From Vreelandella maris (GTDB lineage Bacteria > Pseudomonadota > Gammaproteobacteria > Pseudomonadales > Halomonadaceae): a stretch of 64,000 nt of DNA. The stretch is taken from contig NZ_JABWCV010000014.1 in the NCBI RefSeq assembly GCF_013371085.1, positions 54,149 through 118,148 on the forward strand, written 5' to 3'. The position numbers and the translations under genes are program-made. Below, piece by piece: positions 55,224 through 63,884 of the stretch. The first letter of the stretch is position 1, and every line of letters begins with the position of its first letter. The notes beneath the pieces are model-generated. The model was not told the origin of the DNA, ran no database searches, and saw only the letters and a list, made by a program, of their open reading frames with translations.

Positions 55224-56168
55224 ATGAGTCGTTGGAGTACCTTTTCGCATCGTCAGCAGGGGCTGCTGTTGACCGGCGGCGGCGCGATAATCATGGCGCC
55301 GGACGCCTTGCTGATCAAGGTAGCTAACCTGCCCGATGCGGAAATACTGATGTGGCGCGGTTTTCTCTCCGGGCTGGGTTTTCTGCTGATTGCCTTGGCG
55401 CGCTATGGCCGAGGCACGCTGGCAGCCTACCGTCGCTGTGGCTGGACCGGCATCGCCGTGGCGCTGCTATTCAGCCTGACCACCTGTGGTTTCGTGCTGG
55501 GGAACCAGTACACCAAGGCAGGCAACGTGCTGATGATACTAGCCAGTTCGCCGATTATCGCCGCCGTTCTCTCCTGGATTATCCTCAAGGAGCGGTTGCC
55601 CAGGCGTACTTGGCTGGCGATTTGTCTCTGTATGATGGGTATAGCGATGATCGCGCTGGATGATGCGGGTGCCGGCTCGTGGGTGGGGAACGCTTTCGCC
55701 TTGATGGCAGCAACCACCCTGGCCATTAACTTCACTCTCTGCCGCACGCGGCCGGGGGTGGATATGAGCCCGATGCTAGTGTTTAACGGCCTGATTGTCG
55801 GCAGCACGGCGGGGCTGTTTTGGCTGGCGGGGAGTGAACCGAGCCTACCAGCCACCAACCAGCTCGCCGTCGTGATCCTGCTGTGCCTGATTATCGTGCC
55901 CTGCGGGGTGACGCTGCTGCAGCGCGGTCCGCTCTATCTACCCTCTGCGGAAGTTGGCCTACTGTTATTGCTTGAAGTGGTGGTGGGGACGCTATTAGCT
56001 TGGTGGATTATAGGTGAACAACCCGCGCCGATCGCCATAGTCGGCGGCCTTCTGGTACTGGGCACACTGAGTGCGAAGGGCCTCTATGAAAGGCGCCTTG
56101 AGCTACGCATGCGCGCCGGATTTGAACCTGCTTCACCGATAACAGTAGACCGGTCAAGTACGTTATGA
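55224..56168 (+). CDS. EamA/DMT family transporter
   Basis: A 314-residue inner-membrane protein with ten hydrophobic segments in two EamA repeats (first repeat ending in AVLSWIILKERLPRRTW, second in EVVVGTLLAWWIIGEQPAP). Substrate unknown; within a pentose-acid operon, 17 bases after the dehydratase, it may move a pathway metabolite. Confidence 0.86.
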   Translation: MSRWSTFSHRQQGLLLTGGGAIIMAPDALLIKVANLPDAEILMWRGFLSGLGFLLIALARYGRGTLAAYRRCGWTGIAVALLFSLTTCGFVLGNQYTKAGNVLMILASSPIIAAVLSWIILKERLPRRTWLAICLCMMGIAMIALDDAGAGSWVGNAFALMAATTLAINFTLCRTRPGVDMSPMLVFNGLIVGSTAGLFWLAGSEPSLPATNQLAVVILLCLIIVPCGVTLLQRGPLYLPSAEVGLLLLLEVVVGTLLAWWIIGEQPAPIAIVGGLLVLGTLSAKGLYERRLELRMRAGFEPASPITVDRSSTL

Positions 56169-56199
56169 TGGGCAGGAATCGAAATAGGGTCTTAACGTA

Positions 56200-56970
56200 G
56201 TGACGTCATCTCTCAGCAAGCCAGCCGCTCGCCCCAGTATCGCCGAATACCTCGCCGAGGAGATCTTTGGCGGGCGCTATCATCCCGGCGACCTTGTGCC
56301 GCGTGAAATGGATCTATGTGAACGCTTTGCGATCAATCGCTCGGCGGTGCGCAGCGACCTTCGCCAACTGGTGGAGGCGGGCATTATCGAGCGTATCTCT
56401 GGGCACGGCTCCAAAGTACGCGAGTACTCGGAGTGGCATATTCTCGATGCTCAGGTGACCGACTGGCTGACCCGCTACGCCGCCCCCAACCCGGAAATAC
56501 AGCGCGAAATCCTCGCCTTTCGTTTGGATGTAGAACCCTATGTGGCGATGACCGCCGCCAAACGCGCTAAAGCGCGTGATCTGGTCGCCATCGAAGAAGC
56601 CTTTGAAGGGCTGGGGCAGAACCTGCGCAATGCCACCTGCGAGGAGGAGCGGCGGCTACATAGCGAGTGTGATGTTGCCTTCCATGAGGCGATCTTCAAA
56701 GCGACCCACAATATTGTCTGGGCGCAGCTATCGCATATCCTGCGGCCCTCTATCTTTATGCTGGTATCCATGTCCAACGAGAATGCCGTTGACCCCGATG
56801 AGAGTCTGGAGCGTCATCGTCAGCTGATGGAAAGCATTCGCTTGCGCCGTCCCCGCGAAGCATTTTTAGCGGCTCAGGCTGTATTGGCAGGCACCGCCGC
56901 TGCGTTGGGCTTAGAGCACAGCGCCAGCTCACTGGGCCGCAGTGTCGAGTTGCCCTATAACACGCATTGA
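56200..56970 (+). CDS. FadR/GntR family regulator (FCD domain)
   Basis: A 256-residue FCD-type GntR regulator: HTH LVPREMDLCERFAINRSAVRSDLRQLVEAGII, wing GHGSKVRE, effector domain with HSECDVAFHEAIFKATHN and an HRQLMESI motif. GTG start. It lies inside the pentonate operon between the EamA and Gfo/Idh genes and probably controls the TGTTCAACA-containing sites at 53253 and 63774-63816. Confidence 0.88.
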   Translation: MTSSLSKPAARPSIAEYLAEEIFGGRYHPGDLVPREMDLCERFAINRSAVRSDLRQLVEAGIIERISGHGSKVREYSEWHILDAQVTDWLTRYAAPNPEIQREILAFRLDVEPYVAMTAAKRAKARDLVAIEEAFEGLGQNLRNATCEEERRLHSECDVAFHEAIFKATHNIVWAQLSHILRPSIFMLVSMSNENAVDPDESLERHRQLMESIRLRRPREAFLAAQAVLAGTAAALGLEHSASSLGRSVELPYNTH

Positions 56971-57023
56971 CCCTGACCCCTCTTGGCCACTTTCAGTTAA
57001 GCGATTCTGGGTTCGTTGCTTTC

Positions 57024-57081
57024 GTTAAAACGATTCTTCCCTTACAACGATTTTCTCTTAAAACGATTATTCTCTTAAAAC
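57024..57081 (+). repeat. Three degenerate tandem repeats upstream of the 1-dehydrogenase gene
   Basis: Units of 17-18 bases with the pattern ACGATTnTTCYCTTAmA occur three times in tandem: beginning about 57029, 57047 and 57063, ending 13 bases before the ATG at 57094. They replace the normal leader of this gene. Confidence 0.6.
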
Positions 57082-57093
57082 AGAGGCAAGCGT

Positions 57094-58035
57094 ATGTCTG
57101 ACTTCAACTCTGGCTTTAAGCTTGGCCTGGTGGGCGTGGGCAAGATTGTTCGCGACCAACACCTACCGGCAATCGCCGCCACTCCAAACTGCCATCTTGT
57201 GGCCACGGCGGATCCCCACGCTTCGCTGCCGGATCTACCCGCTTACCAAGGCTTGGAGGCGATGCTCGATGCGCATCCAGAGATCACCGCTGTTGCCATT
57301 TGTACGCCAACGCACCTTCGCTATTCACAGGCGCGAGCAGCATTGATGCGTGGCAAACACGTGCTGCTGGAAAAGCCGCCTGGGGCGACGCTGAGTGAAG
57401 TGGAGGACTTGATTGCCTGCGCTAAGCAACAAGGCGTCAGTCTGTTCGCGGCTTGGCACTCGCGCTTTGCGCCCGGCGTAGCGCACGCACAGCAGTGGTT
57501 AGCCGACCGTCAGGTGCAGCGGGTTGAGATCGAGTGGAAGGAGGATGTACGGGTGTGGCATCCGGGGCAGGCGTGGATCTGGCAGCCGGGTGGCATGGGC
57601 GTGTTTGATCCTGGTATTAACGCGCTATCGATTGCGACTGAAATTCTGCCTCAACCGTTTTTTCTGCAACAAGCGCGGCTGCTAGTGCCGAGCAATGCGC
57701 AAACGCCGATTGCGGCGGAGCTCTCCTTTACAGACCCTGAAGGCGCAGCCATTGCGGCAGCCTTTGACTTTCGTCAGAGCGGTCCGCCCACCTGGGATAT
57801 GCATGTCGAGAGTAGTGATGGCAGTCGCTTGAGTCTTACCCAAGGCGGCTGCTGCTTGATGATTGACGGCGAGCTCGTGGTGGAAGCCGAAGAGCGCGAG
57901 TATCAAGGCCTCTACGCACGTTTTGCTGAGCTAATCGCAAACAGGCGCAGCGAGGTGGATGTTGCCCCGCTGCGCCAAGTCGCCGATGCGTTTCTATACG
58001 GTCATCGAGAAACCACCGACGCCTTCATTGAGTAA
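57094..58035 (+). CDS. L-arabinose/D-galactose 1-dehydrogenase (Gfo/Idh/MocA family)
   Basis: A 313-residue oxidoreductase: N-terminal Rossmann domain GLVGVGKIVRDQHLPAI and C-terminal Gfo/Idh domain. The segments EKPPGATLSEVEDL, WKEDVRVWHPGQAWIW and GVFDPGINALSI match Azospirillum L-arabinose 1-dehydrogenase and Pseudomonas galactose dehydrogenase. It oxidises the sugar to its lactone, the first step of the non-phosphorylative pentose pathway. It follows the GntR gene after a 123-base gap containing tandem repeats. A lactonase gene is not present. Confidence 0.88.
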   Translation: MSDFNSGFKLGLVGVGKIVRDQHLPAIAATPNCHLVATADPHASLPDLPAYQGLEAMLDAHPEITAVAICTPTHLRYSQARAALMRGKHVLLEKPPGATLSEVEDLIACAKQQGVSLFAAWHSRFAPGVAHAQQWLADRQVQRVEIEWKEDVRVWHPGQAWIWQPGGMGVFDPGINALSIATEILPQPFFLQQARLLVPSNAQTPIAAELSFTDPEGAAIAAAFDFRQSGPPTWDMHVESSDGSRLSLTQGGCCLMIDGELVVEAEEREYQGLYARFAELIANRRSEVDVAPLRQVADAFLYGHRETTDAFIE

Positions 58036-58054
58036 CGTCTTGAGTGACGCTGGT

Positions 58055-59629
58055 TTATTCACGCTTACCATCGACCAAGCGTGATACGCCAGCCGGGTTA
58101 CCATCACGAATCGCCTCAGGCAGCAGGCCTTCCGGCAGCGCCTGGTAGCACACCGGGCGCAGGAAGCGGAAAATCGCCGCGCTGCCCACCGAGGTGGTGC
58201 GTGAATCCGAAGTCGCCGGATAAGGGCCGCCGTGTACCATGGCGTGGCATACTTCTACGCCCGTCGGCCAGCCGTTGGCCAGAATGCGTCCCGCCTTGCG
58301 TTCTAGCGTCGGCAGCAGCTGCTTGGCAGTCGCCAAGTCACCGTCATCCATCTGCAGCGTAATGGTGAGCTGACCTTCCAACTGAGCCGCCACACGGGCC
58401 ACTTCCTGAGCATCGGCACAGGCGATGACCAGCGATGTGGAACCGAACACTTCTTCTTGTAACGCGGGGTCACTCAGGAAAGCCTCAGCCTGGGTAACGA
58501 ATAGGCCCGCTTGGCAGGGGTGCGCTGTCTCTCCGGCCTGACCGCGCGCCACCTCGGTGACCTTGTCATGGCTTGCGAGCCGACTAACGCCCTGCTGATA
58601 GGCGTCATGAATGCCCGGCGTCAGCATGGTTTGGCCTGCGCTACCCTTAACGCCTTCACCGGCTGCCGCAACAAAGGCATCCAGCTCAGGGCCTTCCACC
58701 GCAATGACCAGCCCAGGGTTGGTACAGAACTGGCCAGCGCCCATGTTGAGCGAGCCGACAAACCCTTCGGCAATCGCTTTACCGCGCGCCTTGAGCGCTT
58801 CGGGCAGCAGGAAGACCGGGTTGATCGAGCTCATTTCAGCATACACCGGGATCGGCTGTGGCCGTGCCTGGGCGGTAGCCATCAAGGCCGTGCCACCACT
58901 GCGTGAACCGGTAAAGCCAACGGCTTGAATGCGCGGGTCAGCGACCAGGGCCTGACCGATCTCTTTGCCAGAACCGAATAGCAGTGAGAAAACGCCCTCA
59001 GGCAGTTTGCACTTGGCCACGGCGCGCTGAATCGCGCGGCCTACCAGCTCGGAAGTGCCGGGGTGGGCAGAGTGACCTTTAACCACGACCGGGCAGCCAG
59101 CCGCCAGCGCAGAGGCGGTATCGCCACCGGCCACACTGAAGGCGAGCGGGAAGTTGCTGGCGCCAAACACCGCCACGGGGCCTAGCGCAATATGGCGCTG
59201 ACGCAGGTCGGCGCGCGGTAGCGGCTCACGATCGGGCATGGCCGGATCGATACGCACATCCAGCCACTCCCCGGCACGGACTACCGAGGCGAACAGACGA
59301 AGCTGGCCACAAGTACGGCCACGTTCGCCTTCTATGCGCGGGCGGGGCAGGCCGGTTTCGGCCATGGCGCGCTCAACCAACTCATCACCAATCCCTTCGA
59401 TTTCAGCGGCAATCGTCTCAAGAAACGTTGCCCGCGCCTCTAGGCCGGTTTCGCGATAGCTATCAAATGCTGCTTCGGCTAACGCACAGGCCTGTTCGAC
59501 TTCGGCTTTGCTGCCGCCAGGGTAGGCGGGGCTTAGCTTTTCACCGGTGGCGGGATTAACGGCTTGAATGTCAGCCTGTTGGCCGCTAATGGCCTGCTGA
59601 CCAATTAGTAGTTTGCCTTCCAAATTCAT
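58055..59629 (-). CDS. 2,5-dioxovalerate (alpha-ketoglutaric semialdehyde) dehydrogenase
   Basis: A 524-residue aldehyde dehydrogenase of the KGSADH type: [36 protein letters not shown], Glu in [11 protein letters not shown] and catalytic Cys in [10 protein letters not shown]. The C-terminal [17 protein letters not shown] is characteristic of this branch. It oxidises alpha-ketoglutaric semialdehyde to 2-oxoglutarate, ending the pathway. Last gene of the minus-strand operon, 30 bases after araD1. Confidence 0.92.
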   Translation of the reverse strand: MNLEGKLLIGQQAISGQQADIQAVNPATGEKLSPAYPGGSKAEVEQACALAEAAFDSYRETGLEARATFLETIAAEIEGIGDELVERAMAETGLPRPRIEGERGRTCGQLRLFASVVRAGEWLDVRIDPAMPDREPLPRADLRQRHIALGPVAVFGASNFPLAFSVAGGDTASALAAGCPVVVKGHSAHPGTSELVGRAIQRAVAKCKLPEGVFSLLFGSGKEIGQALVADPRIQAVGFTGSRSGGTALMATAQARPQPIPVYAEMSSINPVFLLPEALKARGKAIAEGFVGSLNMGAGQFCTNPGLVIAVEGPELDAFVAAAGEGVKGSAGQTMLTPGIHDAYQQGVSRLASHDKVTEVARGQAGETAHPCQAGLFVTQAEAFLSDPALQEEVFGSTSLVIACADAQEVARVAAQLEGQLTITLQMDDGDLATAKQLLPTLERKAGRILANGWPTGVEVCHAMVHGGPYPATSDSRTTSVGSAAIFRFLRPVCYQALPEGLLPEAIRDGNPAGVSRLVDGKRE

Positions 59630-59659
59630 ATAACCTCCTGCTGGTGCTAAAAAATAGTG

Positions 59660-60646
59660 TCAAAGCGATTGAACAGTAACCGCCGGTGCGTCTGCCTCCA
59701 CCTGAAGCGGATTGCGCAGAGCCCGGCCAAATTCGTTGATACGGATCTCAAAGCGGTCGCCTTCGCGCACTTTGATGTTGTCAGCAAAGCTTAGCGTAGC
59801 AGTGCCGAAAAAATGTACGTGGATATCGCCAGGGCGCCGGAAACCTGGGTACTTAAAGTGATGGTATTCAAGGTTGGCCAGACTGTGGGCCATGTTGGCT
59901 TCGCCGGTCAAAAAAGGCTTTTCCCATACGGTCTCGCCGTTACGTTGAATCGAGCTTGAGCCTTCTAAATGGGCTGGCAGCTCGCCAATCAATAGCTCGG
60001 GCCCAAAGCTGCAGGCGCGTAGCTTGGAGTGAGCCAGCCATAAATAATTAAAGCGCTCGGTGACATGGTCAGAAAACTCGTTGCCCAGCGCGTACCCGAC
60101 TCTCCAGGGTAGACCGTCCTTGCCAATAACGTAAAGGCCTGCCAGTTCGGGTTCCTCGCCTGCATCCTGAGCGAACGCTGGCGACGGGATCGCTGCTTCC
60201 GGCGCTACCACACACTGGCCATCACCCTTGTAGAACCACTCAGGTTGCGCGCCGATCTCGCCCGCGTTGGGTTTGCCGCCTTCCACCCCCAGCTTAAACA
60301 TGCGCATGGAGTCGGTTAGATCTTCTTCCGCAGCTTGGGCTTTAGCATGCATCGCCGAGCGGGTGTCGGCACTGCCCAGGTGGGTGAGGCCGGTGCCGGT
60401 CACCAGGCAGTGGGCCGGATCGGAATGGGTCAATGGTGGCAGCAGCTGCTTATCGTCTACTAACGCTTGGTAATCCAAACGCGTGTCGGTCAGCGCGGCG
60501 GTCACAGAGTCACTAAGTGACTGACCAGCGTTAATGGCGCGGTTGGCGAGCGTATAGGTGTCGCAGTCGAGCAGCCTAACTTGCTGTTCACTCTCTACCA
60601 GCGCGGCGCGAACTTGGCCTTGGTAGTCACACTGAATCAGTCGCAT
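59660..60646 (-). CDS. araD1: AraD1/GguC family protein, 2-keto-3-deoxy-L-arabinonate dehydratase candidate
   Basis: A 328-residue FAH-fold protein with the AraD1/GguC pattern: TGTGLTHLGSADTRSAMHAK, YVIGKDGLPWRVGYALGNEFSDH and the end FFGTATLSFADNIKV. Members of this family dehydrate 2-keto-3-deoxy-L-arabinonate to alpha-ketoglutaric semialdehyde, as a non-homologous alternative to the aldolase-fold AraD. Its position between a TRAP permease gene and the semialdehyde dehydrogenase gene supports that role. Confidence 0.87.
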   Translation of the reverse strand: MRLIQCDYQGQVRAALVESEQQVRLLDCDTYTLANRAINAGQSLSDSVTAALTDTRLDYQALVDDKQLLPPLTHSDPAHCLVTGTGLTHLGSADTRSAMHAKAQAAEEDLTDSMRMFKLGVEGGKPNAGEIGAQPEWFYKGDGQCVVAPEAAIPSPAFAQDAGEEPELAGLYVIGKDGLPWRVGYALGNEFSDHVTERFNYLWLAHSKLRACSFGPELLIGELPAHLEGSSSIQRNGETVWEKPFLTGEANMAHSLANLEYHHFKYPGFRRPGDIHVHFFGTATLSFADNIKVREGDRFEIRINEFGRALRNPLQVEADAPAVTVQSL

Positions 60647-60680
60647 AGTGATCTCCTTATGAAACCTATTGTAGTCGTTA

Positions 60681-61982
60681 TCAAAGCGGCCAGATGGCGA
60701 GTTGCGGCCACATCAATAGCGCCGCGAGTACACACAGCTGAATAGCCATAAAGGGCAGTACGGATAGGTAAATATCCTTCAGGCTGATATCCGGGGGTGC
60801 CACGCTTTTAAGGTAGAAAGCGGCGGGCCCGAAGGGCGGTGACAGGAACGACACCTGCATATTGACGGCGAACAGAATGCCGAACCAGATCGGGTCGAAA
60901 CCGAGCTGAATAACAATGGGCAGAAAGATTGGCAGGGCCAGCATGGCAATCCCAATCCAATCGAGGAATAGCCCCAGCACCAACATAATCGCCATCATTA
61001 CCAGGATAATCACAATCGGCGCTACATCAAGCCCCAGAATCAAGCTTGAGACAAAGCGGTTGCCCCCCATCAGGTTGTAGACGCCCACCAGAGCGGCGGC
61101 GCCGATGCCGATCCAGATGATCATGCCGCAGGTATTCATGGTTTGGCCCAAGCTGTGGTGCAGCATGCCTGGGGTGAATTCGCCGCGAATGATGGTGGCA
61201 AGCAGTACGCCAAAGACGCCCATGGCCGCTGCTTCAGTGACCGAGGCGACCCCACCATAGATAGTGCCTAACACCAAAAAGGCAATCAGCCCAGGCAGCA
61301 AAATGGCTTTCGCCGCGTCCAGCTTGGTGGCGAAGGGGTTATCTTGAGCATTTTTATCTAACGGCGGCCCTAGGGCTGGATTTTTTAGGCAGCGCACCAG
61401 GACATAGGCAATATAAGACCCCATCAGAATCACCGCTGGCGTCACGGCCGCGGCGAACAGGTCGGCAATCGATACGCTGGCGATCAGGCCGTAGATAATT
61501 AGTACGATTGAGGGCGGCATCATGGTGCCCAGGGCGCCACCGGCACACACTACCCCGATGGAGAGATGCTTGTCATAGCCAAGACGCAGCATTTGCGGCA
61601 ACGCCAAAATACCTAGCAGTACGATTTCACCGCCGATAATGCCCGAGAGGGCAGCCAGGAAAAACGCCACGACGATGGTTTGCACAGCAACGCCGCCCGG
61701 CAAGCGGCCAGCGAAAACGCGCATGGCGTTGAACAGATCTTTAGCGATGCCGGATCGATCCAGCAGCGATGCCATCAACACGAACATGGGCACCGCTACC
61801 AGCGAATACTCGGTGATAAAACCATAGACGCGGCTGGTGACCAGCGGCAGCGCCGCTTCGCCAAACCAGCCGAATGTGAACGCCATCGCCACCAAACCGG
61901 TGATAAACGCCAGCGGCAGGCCAGTGACCAGCAGCGCGAAAATGGCTCCGACCATGAGGATCGTTGCAGTTGAAATATCCAT
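60681..61982 (-). CDS. dctM: TRAP transporter large permease (DctM), pentonate system
   Basis: A 433-residue protein of about 12 spans with DctM loops LSGIIGGEIVLLGILALPQMLRLGYDKHLS and FLSPPFGPAAFYLKSVAPPDIS. It overlaps the DctQ gene by one base and precedes araD1 by 34. Sugar acids are the likely cargo, so that imported aldonates can enter the pathway without the 1-dehydrogenase. Confidence 0.91.
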   Translation of the reverse strand: MDISTATILMVGAIFALLVTGLPLAFITGLVAMAFTFGWFGEAALPLVTSRVYGFITEYSLVAVPMFVLMASLLDRSGIAKDLFNAMRVFAGRLPGGVAVQTIVVAFFLAALSGIIGGEIVLLGILALPQMLRLGYDKHLSIGVVCAGGALGTMMPPSIVLIIYGLIASVSIADLFAAAVTPAVILMGSYIAYVLVRCLKNPALGPPLDKNAQDNPFATKLDAAKAILLPGLIAFLVLGTIYGGVASVTEAAAMGVFGVLLATIIRGEFTPGMLHHSLGQTMNTCGMIIWIGIGAAALVGVYNLMGGNRFVSSLILGLDVAPIVIILVMMAIMLVLGLFLDWIGIAMLALPIFLPIVIQLGFDPIWFGILFAVNMQVSFLSPPFGPAAFYLKSVAPPDISLKDIYLSVLPFMAIQLCVLAALLMWPQLAIWPL

Positions 61983-62593
61983 TAGCGAGGCTCCTCACTT
62001 GCAGCGCTAGGCTTAGCTCGGATCGATTGCCACAAATGCAGTGAGGCTTGAAGGGTCATTAATGCCAGAGCAAATAGAATCATGCCCTTCACCATGGCTG
62101 GAAAGGGCGGATTCCAAGAGGTGCCGGAGCGCTCCAGCGACCATTCGCCAAGCGGGTTATGGGAAGCGCCCCAAAACATATGAAAAGCGGCGTAGCTCAT
62201 TGACAGGCAGAAAATCAGGGTGAGTAGGTCGTTGAAGCGGTCCATCCAGCATTTTAAGCGTGGCCCGGCGCTGTCGTAGAGCACTTTGACGCGGATATGG
62301 CTGTTGCGCGCCATGGCCGCTGGTCCGCCCAGCACAAAGATGACGGCGATGAGAAACACGACGGTTTCGTGCACCCACGAGGTCGGGTTGTTAAAGCCGT
62401 AACGCATAAAGACTTCGACGACGCTGATACCCATTGCCACCAGCACCAACCAGGAAACAGCTTGGCCACCACGGGCGATCAATCGGTCAAGCGCATTACG
62501 CTCGGGAGAGATCTCCTCTACCGTTTCGAGAATCTCGGGAAGATCATGTGTGGGAGGAGAGCGATATTGATTGTCAGGCGTTTTTTGAGACAT
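61982..62593 (-). CDS. dctQ: TRAP transporter small permease (DctQ), pentonate system
   Basis: A 203-residue protein with a polar N-terminal stretch of about 40 residues, then four hydrophobic segments; DctQ pattern NNPTSWVHETVVFLIAVIFVLGG and NSHIRVKVLYD. Longer than most DctQ, as in sugar-acid and sialic-type TRAP systems. It lies between DctP and DctM genes with a strong stem-loop upstream. Confidence 0.9.
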   Translation of the reverse strand: MSQKTPDNQYRSPPTHDLPEILETVEEISPERNALDRLIARGGQAVSWLVLVAMGISVVEVFMRYGFNNPTSWVHETVVFLIAVIFVLGGPAAMARNSHIRVKVLYDSAGPRLKCWMDRFNDLLTLIFCLSMSYAAFHMFWGASHNPLGEWSLERSGTSWNPPFPAMVKGMILFALALMTLQASLHLWQSIRAKPSAASEEPR

Positions 62594-62607
62594 GGCGCGA
62601 CTCTACG

Positions 62608-62639
62608 CGCATCGCTCGGGATGTTTCCCGAGCGATGCG
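62608..62639 (-). other. Intercistronic stem-loop between dctP and dctQ, pentonate system
   Basis: Perfect 14-base arms CGCATCGCTCGGGA (62608-62621) and TCCCGAGCGATGCG (62626-62639) with a TGTT loop: the strongest hairpin in the window. It sits 40 bases after the binding protein stop on the minus strand and 15 before the small permease start. No T-tract follows. Confidence 0.8.
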
Positions 62640-62678
62640 TTGGTTAGGTTAGTGAGGCAGAAAATTGAGAACAGGGCG

Positions 62679-63698
62679 TTAGAGCAGATTGCGCGAGCGC
62701 AAAAAGGCGGTCGCCGAGTCATAGACTTTCTGGGTCATCTCATTTTCACCCGCCCACTCTTTCCACTCCTGCTCAGCCGCGGTGCGGAATTTCTTACGCT
62801 CTTCTTCGGGCAAGTTGAAGGGATGAACGTCTGGGTCATCCTGAAGCCGCTGTAAGGTCTCAATATCCTGCTCTTTGAGGCGCGCAATCAGGTCATACGC
62901 CATGCCATCAAAGGCGGTATTTAACGTCGTTTGTAGCTCCTCGGGCAGGCCATCCCAGATATCCTTGTTGATCGAGACAGCGATCATTGGCATGGAGTGA
63001 AAGCCAGGGTAAAGCGGGTAAGGGGCGAAGGCGTGCAGGCCCATGGCGTCGTTGTTGGAGAGCACCGTGGAGTCAGCAGCGTCGATCACACCTTTTTCCA
63101 GACCGGTATATACCTCAGAGCCCGGCAGATTGACGGGCGTGGCGCCAATGCGCTCGAAGATGTTGTACACCATGCCTTGGGGGGCGCGGATCTTAAGCCC
63201 TTCAAAATCGGCGATGGATTCGATAGGTACCGTGGAGGGTACTGACTCCAGCGGAAAGGTCGCTGCGCTGATCAAATGCGCGCCATAAGGTTCGACTAGT
63301 TCGTTGTACAGATCTTCGCCGCCGCCGTACTTCATGTACTCCAAGAAGTCGTAGGGATTCTGCCAGGCGCCAACAAGGTTGCCGAGCATGCCGAACGCGG
63401 GATCCTGGCCAGAAAAGTAGCTGGGGTCGGTCATATGACCCTGCAGAATACCGGCACTGACCGCCGAGAGCGTTTCGGTGGGGCCAACCACGGCGTTAAT
63501 CGGCATTACCTCAATCTCAACACGGCCATCGGTCATTGCTGTGATCTTATTAGCCCATTCCTGTTTGATCTTAAAGCTGGGCTCGCCCGAGGTTTCTGAC
63601 GCCTGAAACTTCCACTCGTATTCGGCCGCCTGAGCTGTTGAAAGGCCTAGCAGCAGCGCTGAGCCAGTGAGTAGCAAACTGTATTTCGATGTGAGCAT
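62679..63698 (-). CDS. dctP: TRAP transporter substrate-binding protein (DctP), pentonate system
   Basis: A 339-residue periplasmic protein with signal peptide (MLTSKYSLLLTGSALLLGLSTAQA). A TTG at 63713 is in frame, but GAGGA upstream of the ATG at 63698 supports the latter. Signature GLKIRAPQGMVYNIFERIGATPVNLPGSEVYTGLEKGVIDAAD, with the conserved Arg. First gene of the minus-strand operon dctPQM-araD1-ALDH. Confidence 0.92.
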   Translation of the reverse strand: MLTSKYSLLLTGSALLLGLSTAQAAEYEWKFQASETSGEPSFKIKQEWANKITAMTDGRVEIEVMPINAVVGPTETLSAVSAGILQGHMTDPSYFSGQDPAFGMLGNLVGAWQNPYDFLEYMKYGGGEDLYNELVEPYGAHLISAATFPLESVPSTVPIESIADFEGLKIRAPQGMVYNIFERIGATPVNLPGSEVYTGLEKGVIDAADSTVLSNNDAMGLHAFAPYPLYPGFHSMPMIAVSINKDIWDGLPEELQTTLNTAFDGMAYDLIARLKEQDIETLQRLQDDPDVHPFNLPEEERKKFRTAAEQEWKEWAGENEMTQKVYDSATAFLRSRNLL

Positions 63699-63773
63699 GG
63701 CACTATTCCTCAAGATTCTTGTTGTGGAGAAAGTGGTGGTGAACGGGGTCAGCGACCCATATGGAGAGGGTAA

Positions 63774-63816
63774 TGTTGAACATTAAGAGCAATTGTTCAA
63801 CATATACTTTTGTATG
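63774..63816. promoter_or_regulatory. Operator region shared by two TRAP promoters, copy 2
   Basis: TGTTGAACA (63774-63782) and TGTTCAACA (63794-63802) are two small palindromes 20 bases apart. The second begins the 23-base sequence 63794-63816 that recurs exactly at 53258-53280. It lies 76-118 bases upstream of the binding protein ATG. Confidence 0.75.
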
Positions 63817-63884
63817 GTCGACTATCTCTTGAAGGTGGTTTAGTGTCGTGCAAATTCAAAACAGCCATCGACACATACCACTAG

